Origin: Helicobacter ganmani
Lineage (GTDB): Bacteria > Campylobacterota > Campylobacteria > Campylobacterales > Helicobacteraceae
Assembly: GCF_003364315.1 (NCBI RefSeq)
Contig: NZ_NXLS01000005.1
Coordinates: 56,316-120,315 of the forward strand
DNA: 64,000 bases
Reading direction: 5' to 3'
Positions within the stretch are counted from its first letter, which is position 1; each line of letters opens with the position of its first letter. Below the pieces are notes generated by a model that saw nothing but the letters and a program-made list of their open reading frames with translations, did not search any database and was not told the DNA's origin. The position numbers and the translations under genes were made by a program. Below are positions 1-8,779 of this stretch, in pieces.

Positions 1-39
1 CTTTAAAACGCTAATCTCATCTCTATATTCGTGTAACAT
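1..39 (-). CDS. DUF465 (YdcH-like) small protein, 5' end only
   Basis: Only the first 13 codons lie in the window, reading MLHEYRDEISVLK. This matches the usual N-terminus of the DUF465/YdcH family, short helical proteins of unknown function common in Campylobacterota. The start is well supported: AAGGAGAG lies just upstream on the minus strand, with a TATAAT-like box further up at 73-78. The rest of the gene is outside the window, so the family assignment rests on a short stretch. Confidence 0.55.
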   Translation of the reverse strand, partial: MLHEYRDEISVLK

Positions 40-72
40 TGGCTCTCCTTTTAAAGATAAATTAATATGTAA

Positions 73-78
73 ATTATA
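73..78 (-). promoter_or_regulatory. Candidate -10 box for the DUF465 gene
   Basis: The minus strand reads TATAAT here, about 34 nt before the ATG at position 39. It sits in very AT-rich sequence, so the match is only suggestive. No clear -35 box is seen, which is usual for Helicobacter sigma-70 promoters. Confidence 0.35.
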
Positions 79-136
79 AACAAAATTGCCTTAATGCTTA
101 CCATTTTTGCAAAATTTTAGATAATCTTGCTTAAAT

Positions 137-1327
137 TTACGAACGATAATCCGCATTAATTTTGACATATTCGTGTCCTAAGTCGCAACCATATGCCACA
201 TAGGATTCTGTGCCCTTACCAATCTCACAAATAATTCTAAAAGATTCCCGTTTTAGAACTTCTGCAGCTTTTTTTTCATTTTCACCATCAAAATAAATCA
301 TGCCTTTTTGATAAACACACACTTCATCAAAATAAATTTCTAATGTCTTAGGACTACATTCAATCCCACTTGCTCCGATCGTTGATGCGATTCTACCCCA
401 ATTAGGGTCGCAACCAAACAATGCAGTTTTAACAAGCAAAGATTGACTTAACGCCTTGGCTACTTTTTGCGCTTCTTTTGAGGTTTTTGCACCTCTTACT
501 TCAAAGGCAACAAGCTTCGTCGCACCCTCGCCATCACGCACAATATCCGTTGCAAGTTTGTGCATAATCTTTTCTAACACAAAGCCGAATGCTTCCTTAT
601 TATATGCTCCACTCTTGCCATTACTTAAAAGCAAAATCGTATCATTTGTAGAAGTATCACCATCTACGCTAATTGCATTAAAAGTGTTTTCAGCAGCATT
701 TTGTAAAAGATCTTTCATATCCGACTTTGGAATCTCCGCGTCTGTGGCGATAAAACATAACATTGTTGCTAAAGAGGGATTAATCATACCTGCGCCCTTG
801 CACATCGCACCAATTTTAAAGCTAGTCTTATCCTCTAGCACAACTTCAAAAGCAATGGTTTTACTAAAGCGGTCTGTCGTCATAATTGCATTTGCTGCTT
901 TTGCATCGTCTTTTTTTGTCAAATCAAATTTCAAAAAAGATTCTACAATTTTTGTCTTTGGAAGCTGCACACCAATCACTCCGGTAGAACTCATAATCGG
1001 ATTATAAATCATAGGAAATTTACCTTTGGCTTCGTCTAATATTTCTTTGACATTTGCTACACCTTCATCACCTGTTAAGGCGTTCGCATTTTTAGAGTTA
1101 ATTAACACGAAATTCGTTTTGAAATTTTTATCATATTCTTGATAATGCAAAATGGGTGCGGCGCAAAATTTGTTTTGTGTAAAAATCGCTTCTACTTCAC
1201 ACAAAGAATCCGAATAAATAAAAGCCACATCAGGTTCTCCATTGGGCTTTAATCCTGCACTTACTCCGTCGCAATAAAACCCCTTTGCTACCGCGATTCC
1301 ACCTTGTATTGGGAAAAAACTAAACAT
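137..1327 (-). CDS. argJ: Bifunctional glutamate N-acetyltransferase / ornithine acetyltransferase ArgJ
   Basis: ArgJ transfers acetyl groups between N-acetylornithine and glutamate in the cyclic arginine pathway. At 396 aa it has the normal family length. The self-cleavage region is present: KGAGMI at about 177-182 followed by SLATML, with the nucleophilic Thr at about 188 after Ala187. The N-terminal GGIAVAKGF and the [12 protein letters not shown] block (about 222-233) are also typical. The start overlaps the end of the upstream channel gene by 8 bp, suggesting co-transcription. The product is cytoplasmic. No frame problem is seen. Confidence 0.95.
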   Translation of the reverse strand: MFSFFPIQGGIAVAKGFYCDGVSAGLKPNGEPDVAFIYSDSLCEVEAIFTQNKFCAAPILHYQEYDKNFKTNFVLINSKNANALTGDEGVANVKEILDEAKGKFPMIYNPIMSSTGVIGVQLPKTKIVESFLKFDLTKKDDAKAANAIMTTDRFSKTIAFEVVLEDKTSFKIGAMCKGAGMINPSLATMLCFIATDAEIPKSDMKDLLQNAAENTFNAISVDGDTSTNDTILLLSNGKSGAYNKEAFGFVLEKIMHKLATDIVRDGEGATKLVAFEVRGAKTSKEAQKVAKALSQSLLVKTALFGCDPNWGRIASTIGASGIECSPKTLEIYFDEVCVYQKGMIYFDGENEKKAAEVLKRESFRIICEIGKGTESYVAYGCDLGHEYVKINADYRS

Positions 1328-2450
1328 ATTTTAACTCCTCTGGCTTATCTTTTTTAAAGATAAGCTGTTTTGTTAGATGCACACCATGTGAAGTGCCAAT
1401 CACAAGTAATTTGCATTCGCTTGTTACTAAAGTGTCCCCATTAGGCATAGAAATAAATTTGCCATCTTTTTGCGTAATCCCCACAATAGAAGTCTGTGTA
1501 ATCTCACGCACATGGGCTTCTTTAAGCTTTTTTAGGACGAGCCAAGAATAACGAGGCACAACAATTTCTTCTAAATCAAGCGGTGTATCCTTTTGATAGG
1601 CAAATCTCTCCAAAAGATTCTCCATATCTGGGCGCGTTGCCATTGCATTAACTCTTTGAGCAAACAGCTTTGAGGGAGACACAGCGTAATTTGCACCAAG
1701 TTTTTTAAGCTTTTCCTCATCTTCATTATTATCCGCATTACCAATAATAAAATAAGGTTTGCGCCCCAATTCACGCTCATAAAGCCTCACAGAGGCAATT
1801 TGAGCAATATTATCTGCAATATTATTGGACAATGTAATCACCCCACGCGCACTAGAAAGATGGCATTTGAGCATTGCAATTTCTGTATGTGGGTCTTCGT
1901 TAATAAAAAAAGGATAATGATATTTTTGCGCAATATCTTCTAACGAATCGTTACGATCCACCACTACAAAGGGAATGTGTGCCTCACGAAATTGCTGTGA
2001 TAGCTGTATCGTGTATTCATTGTGATAACAAATGATAAAATGATTTTTTAATCGCGCAATTTTGTAAATCATATTACGTTCCTTAATAATTGGAATCAGT
2101 TTTCCCCGACTAAGTATATCAATCACACTAACAACACAGAAGCTTAAAACAAGCGAACCTGCCAACATTACAAAAGCGGTATAAAAGATAGTCAAGTCAT
2201 CAAACTCACCCTCATCTAATGCGCCAAAACCTGTTGTAGTAAAAGTATAAGAAGCCTGAAAAAATGCGTCAATTAAACCATAGTCTGTAAAGACTAAATA
2301 GCCAAGTGTGCTGATTATTAAACCTGCAAAAATTAATAAAAAAGACGCACGGAAAGGTTTTAATTGCTCATAGAGCAAACCAGACATATCAATATCTGGC
2401 TTTTGAGTACCTTCCCAATGGAGAAATTTTTTGAGCCTATCAAAAGCCAC
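1320..2450 (-). CDS. KchA-type potassium channel with RCK (TrkA-N/TrkA-C) domains
   Basis: 376 aa. Two membrane segments (about 35-54 and 88-110) flank a pore loop whose filter reads TTTGFG (71-76) instead of the common TVGYG. A cytoplasmic RCK/TrkA-N domain follows from about 136 ([11 protein letters not shown]) and a TrkA-C domain lies at the C-terminus. This is the layout of the H. pylori K+ channel HpKchA, which is known to be needed for colonisation and also has an unusual filter. It is probably a K+ uptake or leak channel in the inner membrane. It precedes argJ with an 8-bp overlap, although the functions are unrelated. Confidence 0.85.
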   Translation of the reverse strand: MAFDRLKKFLHWEGTQKPDIDMSGLLYEQLKPFRASFLLIFAGLIISTLGYLVFTDYGLIDAFFQASYTFTTTGFGALDEGEFDDLTIFYTAFVMLAGSLVLSFCVVSVIDILSRGKLIPIIKERNMIYKIARLKNHFIICYHNEYTIQLSQQFREAHIPFVVVDRNDSLEDIAQKYHYPFFINEDPHTEIAMLKCHLSSARGVITLSNNIADNIAQIASVRLYERELGRKPYFIIGNADNNEDEEKLKKLGANYAVSPSKLFAQRVNAMATRPDMENLLERFAYQKDTPLDLEEIVVPRYSWLVLKKLKEAHVREITQTSIVGITQKDGKFISMPNGDTLVTSECKLLVIGTSHGVHLTKQLIFKKDKPEELKYV

Positions 2451-2471
2451 AGCTCAACCCTGAACTAAGGA

Positions 2472-2660
2472 TTAAGAGTGTTTTTTCATAGTGCGCAATG
2501 TGGAAGCTGCGATTCTTACTTTCATTGTCCTGCCGTCTTCTAATTTAATTCTCACGGTTCTTAGATTCGGCAAAGATCGCTTTCTCGTCTTATTGTTTGC
2601 GTGGCTTACATTATTGCCAACCATTGGACCTTTACCTGTAAAAAAACATTTTCTTGCCAT
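2472..2660 (-). CDS. rpmB: 50S ribosomal protein L28
   Basis: 62 aa, basic, starting [12 protein letters not shown] with the L28 core [13 protein letters not shown] and the C-terminal LRTMKKHS. It is a structural protein of the large ribosomal subunit. Length and sequence are normal for Campylobacterota. It lies 21 nt upstream of the channel gene and is probably co-transcribed with it. The 91-nt gap upstream (2661-2751) is AT-rich and likely carries its promoter. Confidence 0.96.
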   Translation of the reverse strand: MARKCFFTGKGPMVGNNVSHANNKTRKRSLPNLRTVRIKLEDGRTMKVRIAASTLRTMKKHS

Positions 2661-2751
2661 TTCCTAACCTTTTAAATCTTAAAATTAAATATTGCCAATA
2701 AATAAACTTTGGATTCTATCTCAAACTAAATAATAGAAAGTTTAAATTCTC

Positions 2752-3711
2752 TTAATTTAGCTGTTTTTTGATTTCCTGCACAATATCAAAGCCGTGATTA
2801 AGTGCAGCTGCAATAGAACCACCATTTTTGTATAAAATGTCTCCCGCAATATAAACGCCCTCAACTGAACTTTGATGTTTGTCATCTGTGAGAGGAACAC
2901 CATCAGCATCTAATTCTACACCACATTTGCGCAAGAAATCTACAGGAGCTATTCCTCCAATTGCATAAATTACACGTTCATATATTGCACTTGTTCCGTC
3001 GGTGAAATTAACCTTTACTTTGCCCTCTTGGTCTTCTAAGCTTTCAATATCTACGCCGAGTTTGGGCTGAATTTTGCCATTTGTAAAACACAAATCCAAG
3101 TTTTCCTGATTTGTCTCATTGATTCTTGCAAATTCTTTCCTACGATAATTTAAAGTTACAGGATTCGTTTCACTAAGCACACACGCATATTCTACCGCGG
3201 AATTTCCTCCACCAACAACTAAAATATTCTCACCATCTACACAACTATTTGCATTAAAATTGACGAGATTTTTAATACTATTTGGAATCGCATAGCTTGG
3301 TTTGTTAGGTTGCCCCATTTTTCCGATAGAAATCACAACAAATTTCGCTTTAAATTGCGTATTTTTGGCAGTATAAATAAGAAAATAATCCTTTTCTTTT
3401 TTGATAGATTCCACTTCTGTCTGAAATTGTACTTCAAAACCATTTTCTTGAATGATTTTATCAAATAAATCTAAAGTGCTTTCCTTTGTGCCATCGCAAA
3501 AATAAATGTTCCCATTCAACTCAACTTTTTGTCCTTTGTAATCTTTATCTACGCGTTTTTTATCTTTGTAAAACTTGCGAATCGTGGTAGAATGCCCCTC
3601 GCCCTTTTCAAACAAAATGACATCTTTAATACCTAAAACCATTGATTCTACTGCCGATGCGATTCCACCCGGACCGCCACCTACAATTGCAATATCATAA
3701 ATTTCTTTCAT
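2752..3711 (-). CDS. Thioredoxin-reductase-like FAD/NAD(P) oxidoreductase lacking CxxC (TrxB2/YpdA-like)
   Basis: 319 aa with two Rossmann motifs: GGGPGG near 11-16 for FAD and GGGNSA near 167-172 for NAD(P). A C-terminal GVYIAGD FAD motif lies near 285-291. The catalytic CxxC of true thioredoxin reductases is absent between the two Rossmann domains. This matches the H. pylori TrxB2 (HP1164) and bacillithiol-reductase-like (YpdA/Bdr) group rather than TrxB. Its substrate is unknown. The start overlaps the ccoS stop (TAATG). Confidence 0.8.
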   Translation of the reverse strand: MKEIYDIAIVGGGPGGIASAVESMVLGIKDVILFEKGEGHSTTIRKFYKDKKRVDKDYKGQKVELNGNIYFCDGTKESTLDLFDKIIQENGFEVQFQTEVESIKKEKDYFLIYTAKNTQFKAKFVVISIGKMGQPNKPSYAIPNSIKNLVNFNANSCVDGENILVVGGGNSAVEYACVLSETNPVTLNYRRKEFARINETNQENLDLCFTNGKIQPKLGVDIESLEDQEGKVKVNFTDGTSAIYERVIYAIGGIAPVDFLRKCGVELDADGVPLTDDKHQSSVEGVYIAGDILYKNGGSIAAALNHGFDIVQEIKKQLN

Positions 3712-3911
3712 TAATTATCCTTTGAATTCTTTTTTGAATTATCCCTTGCTGCGTGGCGCAAATCCTCTTCACTATCAAACAAAACGCCTTGCATCATTTT
3801 TTTTTCATCATCAAATTGCCCACTTTTTAAGCCCCACAAAAAAGCAATCAGACCGATTAATCCAATCACAATACTTGTCGCAAGCATTACGGCAACCATT
3901 GTTGTATTCAT
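3711..3911 (-). CDS. ccoS: cbb3-type cytochrome oxidase assembly protein CcoS
   Basis: 66 aa: a single N-terminal membrane helix (about 5-28), then the conserved GLKSGQFDD segment at about 28-36, the CcoS signature. CcoS is needed for cofactor insertion into cbb3 oxidase. The oxidase genes themselves are about 13 kb away (16.8-20.1 kb), so the assembly factor is not in their operon. It overlaps maf upstream (ATGA) and the flavoprotein gene downstream (TAATG). Confidence 0.9.
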   Translation of the reverse strand: MNTTMVAVMLATSIVIGLIGLIAFLWGLKSGQFDDEKKMMQGVLFDSEEDLRHAARDNSKKNSKDN

Positions 3912-4462
3912 AGCATTTTCCTTAAAAAAGGCAAAAGGGATTCTATATGCAATCCCATTGCATTAGAGGTTGCACCAACTTGTCGCTTAAGATAGTTTTG
4001 ATGGAAACCTTCTATCATTACTGCGCCTGCCTTATTTGCCCACAAACCACTTTGCAAATAAGATTCTAAATCTTGTGGAGCAAAAGGAAAAAGCTCAAAA
4101 TAAGTCTGGCTTAAATCCATATAGAAAAACTGCTCACAATGCAAAATTGCGCAAGTTAGAATCGTCAAACTTTTACCATTTTGCGATTCCAAAAACACAC
4201 TTGCTTCTGCTTTATTTTTCGCCTTGCGTTGTAAAACTCCGCCACAATCAATCACGCTATCTACAATCAAAAGCGGTGATTCTAACCCATAAAGATCTAA
4301 CGCGCTTTTGTGTTTGCCAAGTGCCGCTTGATAGACAAAAGACTTGGGCTTATCTAAAGGCAACTGCTCCTCATCAAACCCATTATCACATTGAACAAAA
4401 GGAATCCTATGCGCTTCTAAAATTTGCTTTCGTGATTTGGAAGCAGAACATAAGCGCAACAT
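3908..4462 (-). CDS. maf: Maf-like nucleotide pyrophosphatase
   Basis: 184 aa. The N-terminal LCSASKSRKQIL corresponds to the Maf LASxSPRR motif, and VDSVIDC at about 67-73 corresponds to the usual ADTVV region. Maf proteins hydrolyse non-canonical nucleoside triphosphates and were first described as septum-formation inhibitors. The sequence is diverged from the canonical motifs, so the exact substrate is uncertain. It overlaps ccoS by 4 bp (ATGA). A strong inverted repeat lies upstream at 4499-4529. Confidence 0.82.
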   Translation of the reverse strand: MLRLCSASKSRKQILEAHRIPFVQCDNGFDEEQLPLDKPKSFVYQAALGKHKSALDLYGLESPLLIVDSVIDCGGVLQRKAKNKAEASVFLESQNGKSLTILTCAILHCEQFFYMDLSQTYFELFPFAPQDLESYLQSGLWANKAGAVMIEGFHQNYLKRQVGATSNAMGLHIESLLPFLRKML

Positions 4463-4498
4463 AAAATTCCTTACACCTCAAGATAAACTTAAAATTAT

Positions 4499-4529
4499 AA
4501 TCTTATTAAAATTATATTTTAATAAGATT
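4499..4529 (-). terminator. Perfect 14-bp inverted repeat after acpS
   Basis: Two 14-nt arms (4499-4512 and 4516-4529) are exact reverse complements around a 3-nt loop. The repeat starts 2 nt past the acpS stop and precedes maf. It is AT-rich, and on the minus strand a short T-rich run follows. It may be a weak terminator or attenuator, or an mRNA-stabilising hairpin between fliL-acpS and maf-ccoS-flavoprotein. Confidence 0.5.
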
Positions 4530-4531
4530 CA

Positions 4532-4891
4532 TTAATTTTTAAAACTAACCGCCACAACCGCAATAGCAAATCCGCCATCATGAGAAAGAGAAAGGCTTAG
4601 AGAATGGAGGTTAAAATATTCCATTTTTTCATTACTTAAATGCAGGAGCGGAGCACCCTTTTGGTTCTTGGAAATCCATATATCGTGGAATCCCAATTCC
4701 TTTCCGATTCCACATTTTAATGCCTTTGCACAAGCTTCTTTTGCCGCCCAAAATCCTGCAAGACTTTGAGGATTTTTAGCAATTTGTATTTCAGAATAAT
4801 TTAAGAATTTTTGCAATCCTTTTTCTCCAAATTTTGCTAATAAAGATTCTATGCGCTGAATTTTGACAATATCTACTCCCACATCAAACAT
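4532..4891 (-). CDS. acpS: Holo-[acyl-carrier-protein] synthase
   Basis: 119 aa. AcpS transfers 4'-phosphopantetheine from CoA to apo-ACP in fatty-acid synthesis. The N-terminal VGVDIVKIQRI contains the Mg-binding Asp, and FWAAKEACAKAL at about 48-59 contains the second metal ligand Glu. The C-terminal SLSHDGGFAIAV is typical. Length is normal. The start overlaps the fliL stop (TAATG), giving a fliL-acpS pair. Confidence 0.93.
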   Translation of the reverse strand: MFDVGVDIVKIQRIESLLAKFGEKGLQKFLNYSEIQIAKNPQSLAGFWAAKEACAKALKCGIGKELGFHDIWISKNQKGAPLLHLSNEKMEYFNLHSLSLSLSHDGGFAIAVVAVSFKN

Positions 4892-5430
4892 TATTGCACT
4901 ACAAATTCAGTAAAAAAGATATTAACAACTCTACCATCTACCAAAAATTCGTTCAAGCGTTCTATAATTTCTTCTTTCAACTTTTGCTTGCCTTTAGCTG
5001 TCTGTACTTCTTCAAATGTTTTTGAACTAAGAATTGAAATAATCACATCACGCAAAACACCTCGTTTTGTTTCAAGCTCTGTCTGCATTTCAGCAATGCT
5101 AAGCTCTAATGAAATAGAAGTTTTAAGATAACGTTTGCCGCCTCCAGAAGTCATCAAATTAACAATAAATTGGTCCAAAGGATACATTGGTCCAACACTT
5201 AAGAGGTTACTATTGGGATTAGCGGCACTCCCTTTATTTGCTGCACTTTGTTGTTGAGGAGCAGCAGTCGGTCCTGCTTCTGGCTCATCTCCTCCGCTAA
5301 AAATCAAAATCGCAACGACAATCAAAATAATCAATAACAATGCAACGACACCAATGATGATGAAAAGTAGCATTTTATTCTGTTTTAAGCCTTCAAGTTT
5401 GGATTCTTTTTTGGTTTCTTCTTCTGCCAT
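4891..5430 (-). CDS. fliL: Flagellar basal-body-associated protein FliL
   Basis: 179 aa with a short cytoplasmic N-terminus, one membrane helix at about 19-43, a low-complexity Gly/Ala/Gln/Asn linker (about 46-75) and a periplasmic FliL domain ending FFTEFVVQ. FliL surrounds the stator ring of the flagellar motor. GGAG lies before the ATG. A TATAAT box is present at 5455-5460 on the minus strand, so a promoter probably lies directly upstream. Confidence 0.93.
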   Translation of the reverse strand: MAEEETKKESKLEGLKQNKMLLFIIIGVVALLLIILIVVAILIFSGGDEPEAGPTAAPQQQSAANKGSAANPNSNLLSVGPMYPLDQFIVNLMTSGGGKRYLKTSISLELSIAEMQTELETKRGVLRDVIISILSSKTFEEVQTAKGKQKLKEEIIERLNEFLVDGRVVNIFFTEFVVQ

Positions 5431-5454
5431 TTTCTCTCCTTTAATAAAAATTCT

Positions 5455-5460
5455 ATTATA
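5455..5460 (-). promoter_or_regulatory. Candidate -10 box for fliL-acpS
   Basis: TATAAT on the minus strand, about 25 nt before the fliL ATG and followed by AAAGGAGAG as ribosome-binding site. The surrounding sequence is AT-rich and shows no clear -35 box. No sigma-28 or sigma-54 pattern is visible, so housekeeping expression is inferred. Confidence 0.4.
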
Positions 5461-5487
5461 TAAAATCTTTTTTTAAATTTTCAAGTT

Positions 5488-6552
5488 TTACATTTTTAAA
5501 TAACTTCCAAGCCATTTTAACTCATTTGGATATCGTCTAAACAATTCACTCACATTCGCATCATCAATGTGTCCATCAATATCAATAAAAAAGCAATAGT
5601 CAAAATCATTTCCTGTGCGCTTAGGGCGAGATTGAAAAAAGGTCATATTAATATTTAAATCTTTCACATCATAAAGCAGACGATGAATTGCACCGGGCTT
5701 GTCGTCGTTTGCCAAAATTGCAAACAAAGAAGTTTTGTCTTTGCCGCAAGGTTGATTTTTGAAATTGCTAATCACAATAAAACGCGTTTTGTTGTCTGAA
5801 TTGTTCTCAATATTTTCAAACAAAATTGGCGTGCTATAAAGTTTCGCTGCAATGGGTGAGCATATAGCAGCACATTTTGGATTTTCTTTTGCAAGCTGCG
5901 CCGCACGTGCAGTAGAATCTACCGGAATTCTCTGAATATGGTCTAAAGAATGCTCACTTAAGAAATTAGAACATTGTCCAAAAGCAATGTCTTTAGAGTA
6001 AATAACCTCAATTTCTTGAATTTTTTGTGTCTGACTTGCAAAACAATGATGAATCGGTATATAAATTTCAGCTACAATTTTTAACTCTGTGCTTCTTAGC
6101 AAATCCAATGTTTCCCCTACGACACCATTTTGACTATTTTCAATCGGAATCACTGCATAACTTGCACATTGATTTTCTACACTTTTGACGGCTTGTGTAA
6201 TGGTATTGTGAGAAAAATATTCACACATTGCGCCAAACCTGCTTTCTGCCGCTTGATGCGTATAGCTTCCAAGAGGACCAAGATACGCCACGCGTTCTGG
6301 CGATTCCAAATTACGGCTGACTGCAAAAATCTCCGAATAAATTGCCTCAATCGCTGCTCTATTGAGTGATAAAGAGCCTTTAGAATGCAATCTATCAATG
6401 ATTTCTTTTTCTCTCTCTGGACGATAAATAGGGGTATTACTCTGCAACTTTGCTTTGCCAATGCGCTTGACAATCTCCATACGCTTTTCTAATAATCCCA
6501 AAATTTCATCATCAATGCTATCAATCTCTCTTCTAAAATTTTGTAAATTCAT
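5488..6552 (-). CDS. pheA: Bifunctional chorismate mutase / prephenate dehydratase
   Basis: 354 aa with three parts: an AroQ-type chorismate mutase (1-85, starting NFRREIDSIDDEIL), a prephenate dehydratase (about 86-262, with the catalytic TRF motif at 256-258) and an ACT regulatory domain (about 275-354, with QSRP at 307-310 in place of the usual ESRP). It converts chorismate to phenylpyruvate for phenylalanine synthesis, with feedback sensing by the ACT domain. It lies 12 nt downstream of lysA. Confidence 0.94.
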   Translation of the reverse strand: MNLQNFRREIDSIDDEILGLLEKRMEIVKRIGKAKLQSNTPIYRPEREKEIIDRLHSKGSLSLNRAAIEAIYSEIFAVSRNLESPERVAYLGPLGSYTHQAAESRFGAMCEYFSHNTITQAVKSVENQCASYAVIPIENSQNGVVGETLDLLRSTELKIVAEIYIPIHHCFASQTQKIQEIEVIYSKDIAFGQCSNFLSEHSLDHIQRIPVDSTARAAQLAKENPKCAAICSPIAAKLYSTPILFENIENNSDNKTRFIVISNFKNQPCGKDKTSLFAILANDDKPGAIHRLLYDVKDLNINMTFFQSRPKRTGNDFDYCFFIDIDGHIDDANVSELFRRYPNELKWLGSYLKM

Positions 6553-6564
6553 CTTAAGATTCCT

Positions 6565-7821
6565 TCATAAATAATCTTTTTCTAACACAATCAAATCTTC
6601 TATGCACTCCCTTTTGCGGACTAATCGTATAGCTCCATTCTCAACTGCAACCTCTGCACAGCGCGGGCGAGAATTATAATTACTTGCCATACTGAACCCA
6701 TACGCTCCAGCACTAAGCACTGCTAGCACCTCCCCATTTTGCAAAGAAGGTAAGGAAATGTTTTTGCCCAAATAATCTCCACTCTCACAAATTGGACCTA
6801 CGACATCTGCACTACTTAATTCTTGCGATTCTGTGTTAAGTGGCACAATCTGATGATACGCATCATAAAAACTTGGACGAATTAAATCATTCATCGCACC
6901 ATCTACGATCACGAATCGCTTATTTTGATGCATTTTTTGATAAAGCACTTTTGTCAAAAACACGCCACTATTTCCCACGATAAATCTACCCGGCTCACAA
7001 ATAATTGTTAAATCCAATCCCCGCAATTCCTCTAAAATTGCTTGTGCGTAATCATAAGGATTGATAGTTGTTTCATCACTATAAGTGATTCCAATCCCAC
7101 CACCTATGTCAAAAAACTTAATCTCAATTTTGAGTGCCAATAAACTATGCGCAAGTTGTGCAATTTTGCGTGCAGACTCCGCAATGGGCTTGAGCTTGGT
7201 TAATTGGCTACCAATATGAAAATGAATCCCAATAGGCTCTAAGTATTTGGAATGATGTGCCAACAAATACATACCCTTAGCCTCTTCAATGCTCACACCA
7301 AATTTATTTTCTTTTAGCCCTGTGGAAATATAAGGGTGTGTTTGCGGGTCAATATCTGGATTGACACGTATAGAAATCCTCGCTGGAACTCCTAACTCTT
7401 GCGCACAAGATTCCACAAGCAACATTTCCTCTTTGGATTCTACATTAATAAATAAGATGCCAATGCGTAAAGCCTCTTGAATCTCAAAAGCTTGCTTGCC
7501 CACGCCACTATAAATGATTTTATACTTTGGAATCCCTGCCAAAATAGCACGTTGAATCTCACCCAAAGAAACACAATCCGCCCCGCTTTCCAAACTAGCC
7601 AACTTTTTGATAACGCTTAAGTTAGAGTTTGCTTTTAATGCATAGCAAATCATTGTTTTTCTTCCGCCAAAAGCCGCTTTCATCTGCGCATATCTTTCTT
7701 GGATTCTATCCAAATCATAAACATATAAAGGTGTGCCAAAGTCTTTTGCAGCCTTTTGTAATAAATCTTTATCAAAATTTCCATCAAGTTTAGGGATATT
7801 TTGGGATTCTATATTTTTCAT
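6565..7821 (-). CDS. lysA: Diaminopimelate decarboxylase
   Basis: PLP enzyme making L-lysine from meso-DAP. MICYALKANSN near the N-terminus carries the PLP lysine; IGIHFHIGSQ, GGGIG and ICEPGR follow as in fold-III decarboxylases. A longer frame begins at a TTG at 7866. I prefer the ATG at 7821 (about 418 aa) because the extra 15 residues are unlike LysA and have no good ribosome-binding site. It is followed after 12 nt by pheA. Confidence 0.93.
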   Translation of the reverse strand: MKNIESQNIPKLDGNFDKDLLQKAAKDFGTPLYVYDLDRIQERYAQMKAAFGGRKTMICYALKANSNLSVIKKLASLESGADCVSLGEIQRAILAGIPKYKIIYSGVGKQAFEIQEALRIGILFINVESKEEMLLVESCAQELGVPARISIRVNPDIDPQTHPYISTGLKENKFGVSIEEAKGMYLLAHHSKYLEPIGIHFHIGSQLTKLKPIAESARKIAQLAHSLLALKIEIKFFDIGGGIGITYSDETTINPYDYAQAILEELRGLDLTIICEPGRFIVGNSGVFLTKVLYQKMHQNKRFVIVDGAMNDLIRPSFYDAYHQIVPLNTESQELSSADVVGPICESGDYLGKNISLPSLQNGEVLAVLSAGAYGFSMASNYNSRPRCAEVAVENGAIRLVRKRECIEDLIVLEKDYL

Positions 7822-7942
7822 TTTTTCTGCTCTTATTTTTCTAGTTGAATTTACAATTATAATCAAAAATGCCTTAAATCTTTAAACTAAAATTAGTTAC
7901 ACTTTCAAACTTAAGTTCATAGTATTAAAGGTTCAAAATATA

Positions 7943-8590
7943 ATGAAAGATAAAATTGTTTTATTTGACTTAGATGGCACACTGATTGACTCTACACAAG
8001 CAGTCTATGAGGGTATTTGTAAAGCTTGTGAATCTCTTAATCACCCTACTCCGAGCTACGAAAAAGTCAGCTTGCAAATTGGACACACGCTTGAAGATAT
8101 GTTTAAAACTTTTAATGTAGAATCTCCCAAGATTCCAGAATTTATCGCAATTTATCGGGAACATTATGGAAAAATTTGTATCCCCAAAACACATTTGCTA
8201 AACAATGCGCAACAAGCAATTACAGAAGCGTATTCATTCGCACATTTAGGAGTTGTAACCACAAAAACAGGTAAATACTCTAAAATTATCTTGGAACATC
8301 TCAAAGTCCTAGAATACTTCACTTGTGTGATTGGTAGAGAAGATGTCAAGGAAGCAAAACCAAGTGCTGAACCTATTTTATTGGCTCTAAAATCAATGCC
8401 AAAGGATATTACGAAAAACCACATTTATATGATTGGAGATACACCTTTGGATATTCAAGCAGCAAACAATGCAAATATCCAAAGTATAGGCGTGCTAAGC
8501 GGCTATGCGAGTTTGGAGTTATTGCAATCTTATACAAGTTGTATTGTTAAAGATTCCCTAGAGGCTGTGCGCAAGATTCAAACTTTGTAA
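7943..8590 (+). CDS. gph: HAD-superfamily phosphatase, phosphoglycolate phosphatase-like
   Basis: 215 aa. HAD motif I is DLDGTLIDS (about 9-17), motif II is the VVTTKTG region near 107-113, motif III is the Lys in VKEAKPSAEP, and motif IV is IGDTPLDIQAANNAN near 164-178. This is a Gph-like subgroup I hydrolase acting on small phosphate esters. Exact substrate is uncertain. It is a single plus-strand gene between lysA (divergent) and modC (convergent). Confidence 0.82.
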   Translation: MKDKIVLFDLDGTLIDSTQAVYEGICKACESLNHPTPSYEKVSLQIGHTLEDMFKTFNVESPKIPEFIAIYREHYGKICIPKTHLLNNAQQAITEAYSFAHLGVVTTKTGKYSKIILEHLKVLEYFTCVIGREDVKEAKPSAEPILLALKSMPKDITKNHIYMIGDTPLDIQAANNANIQSIGVLSGYASLELLQSYTSCIVKDSLEAVRKIQTL

Positions 8591-8639
8591 GTTTATCCTT
8601 ATCATACAAATTCGCGCCGTTGCAAGATTCTGTTTTGGA

Positions 8640-8765
8640 ATCGTGGTGCATATTGTCTTTAAAAGTGCGATTCGTAGCAATCCACAACTTAAACCAAAAG
8701 TAAATTTGCAATGGAATCTTAAAAAATTTTAAGATGAAATTTCACATTATAGATTGCTTTGATAT
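8640..8765. repeat. Degenerate copies of the dispersed repeat between gph and modC
   Basis: The 189-nt convergent gap between gph and modC (8591-8779) holds fragments GTAGCAATCCA (near 8669) and ATTATAGATTGC (near 8746) that recur in other gaps of this window. A self-complementary CTTAAAA/TTTTAAG segment at 8718-8733 could serve as a bidirectional terminator. No gene was seen here. Confidence 0.35.
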
Positions 8766-8779
8766 TGACTTACAAGGAA

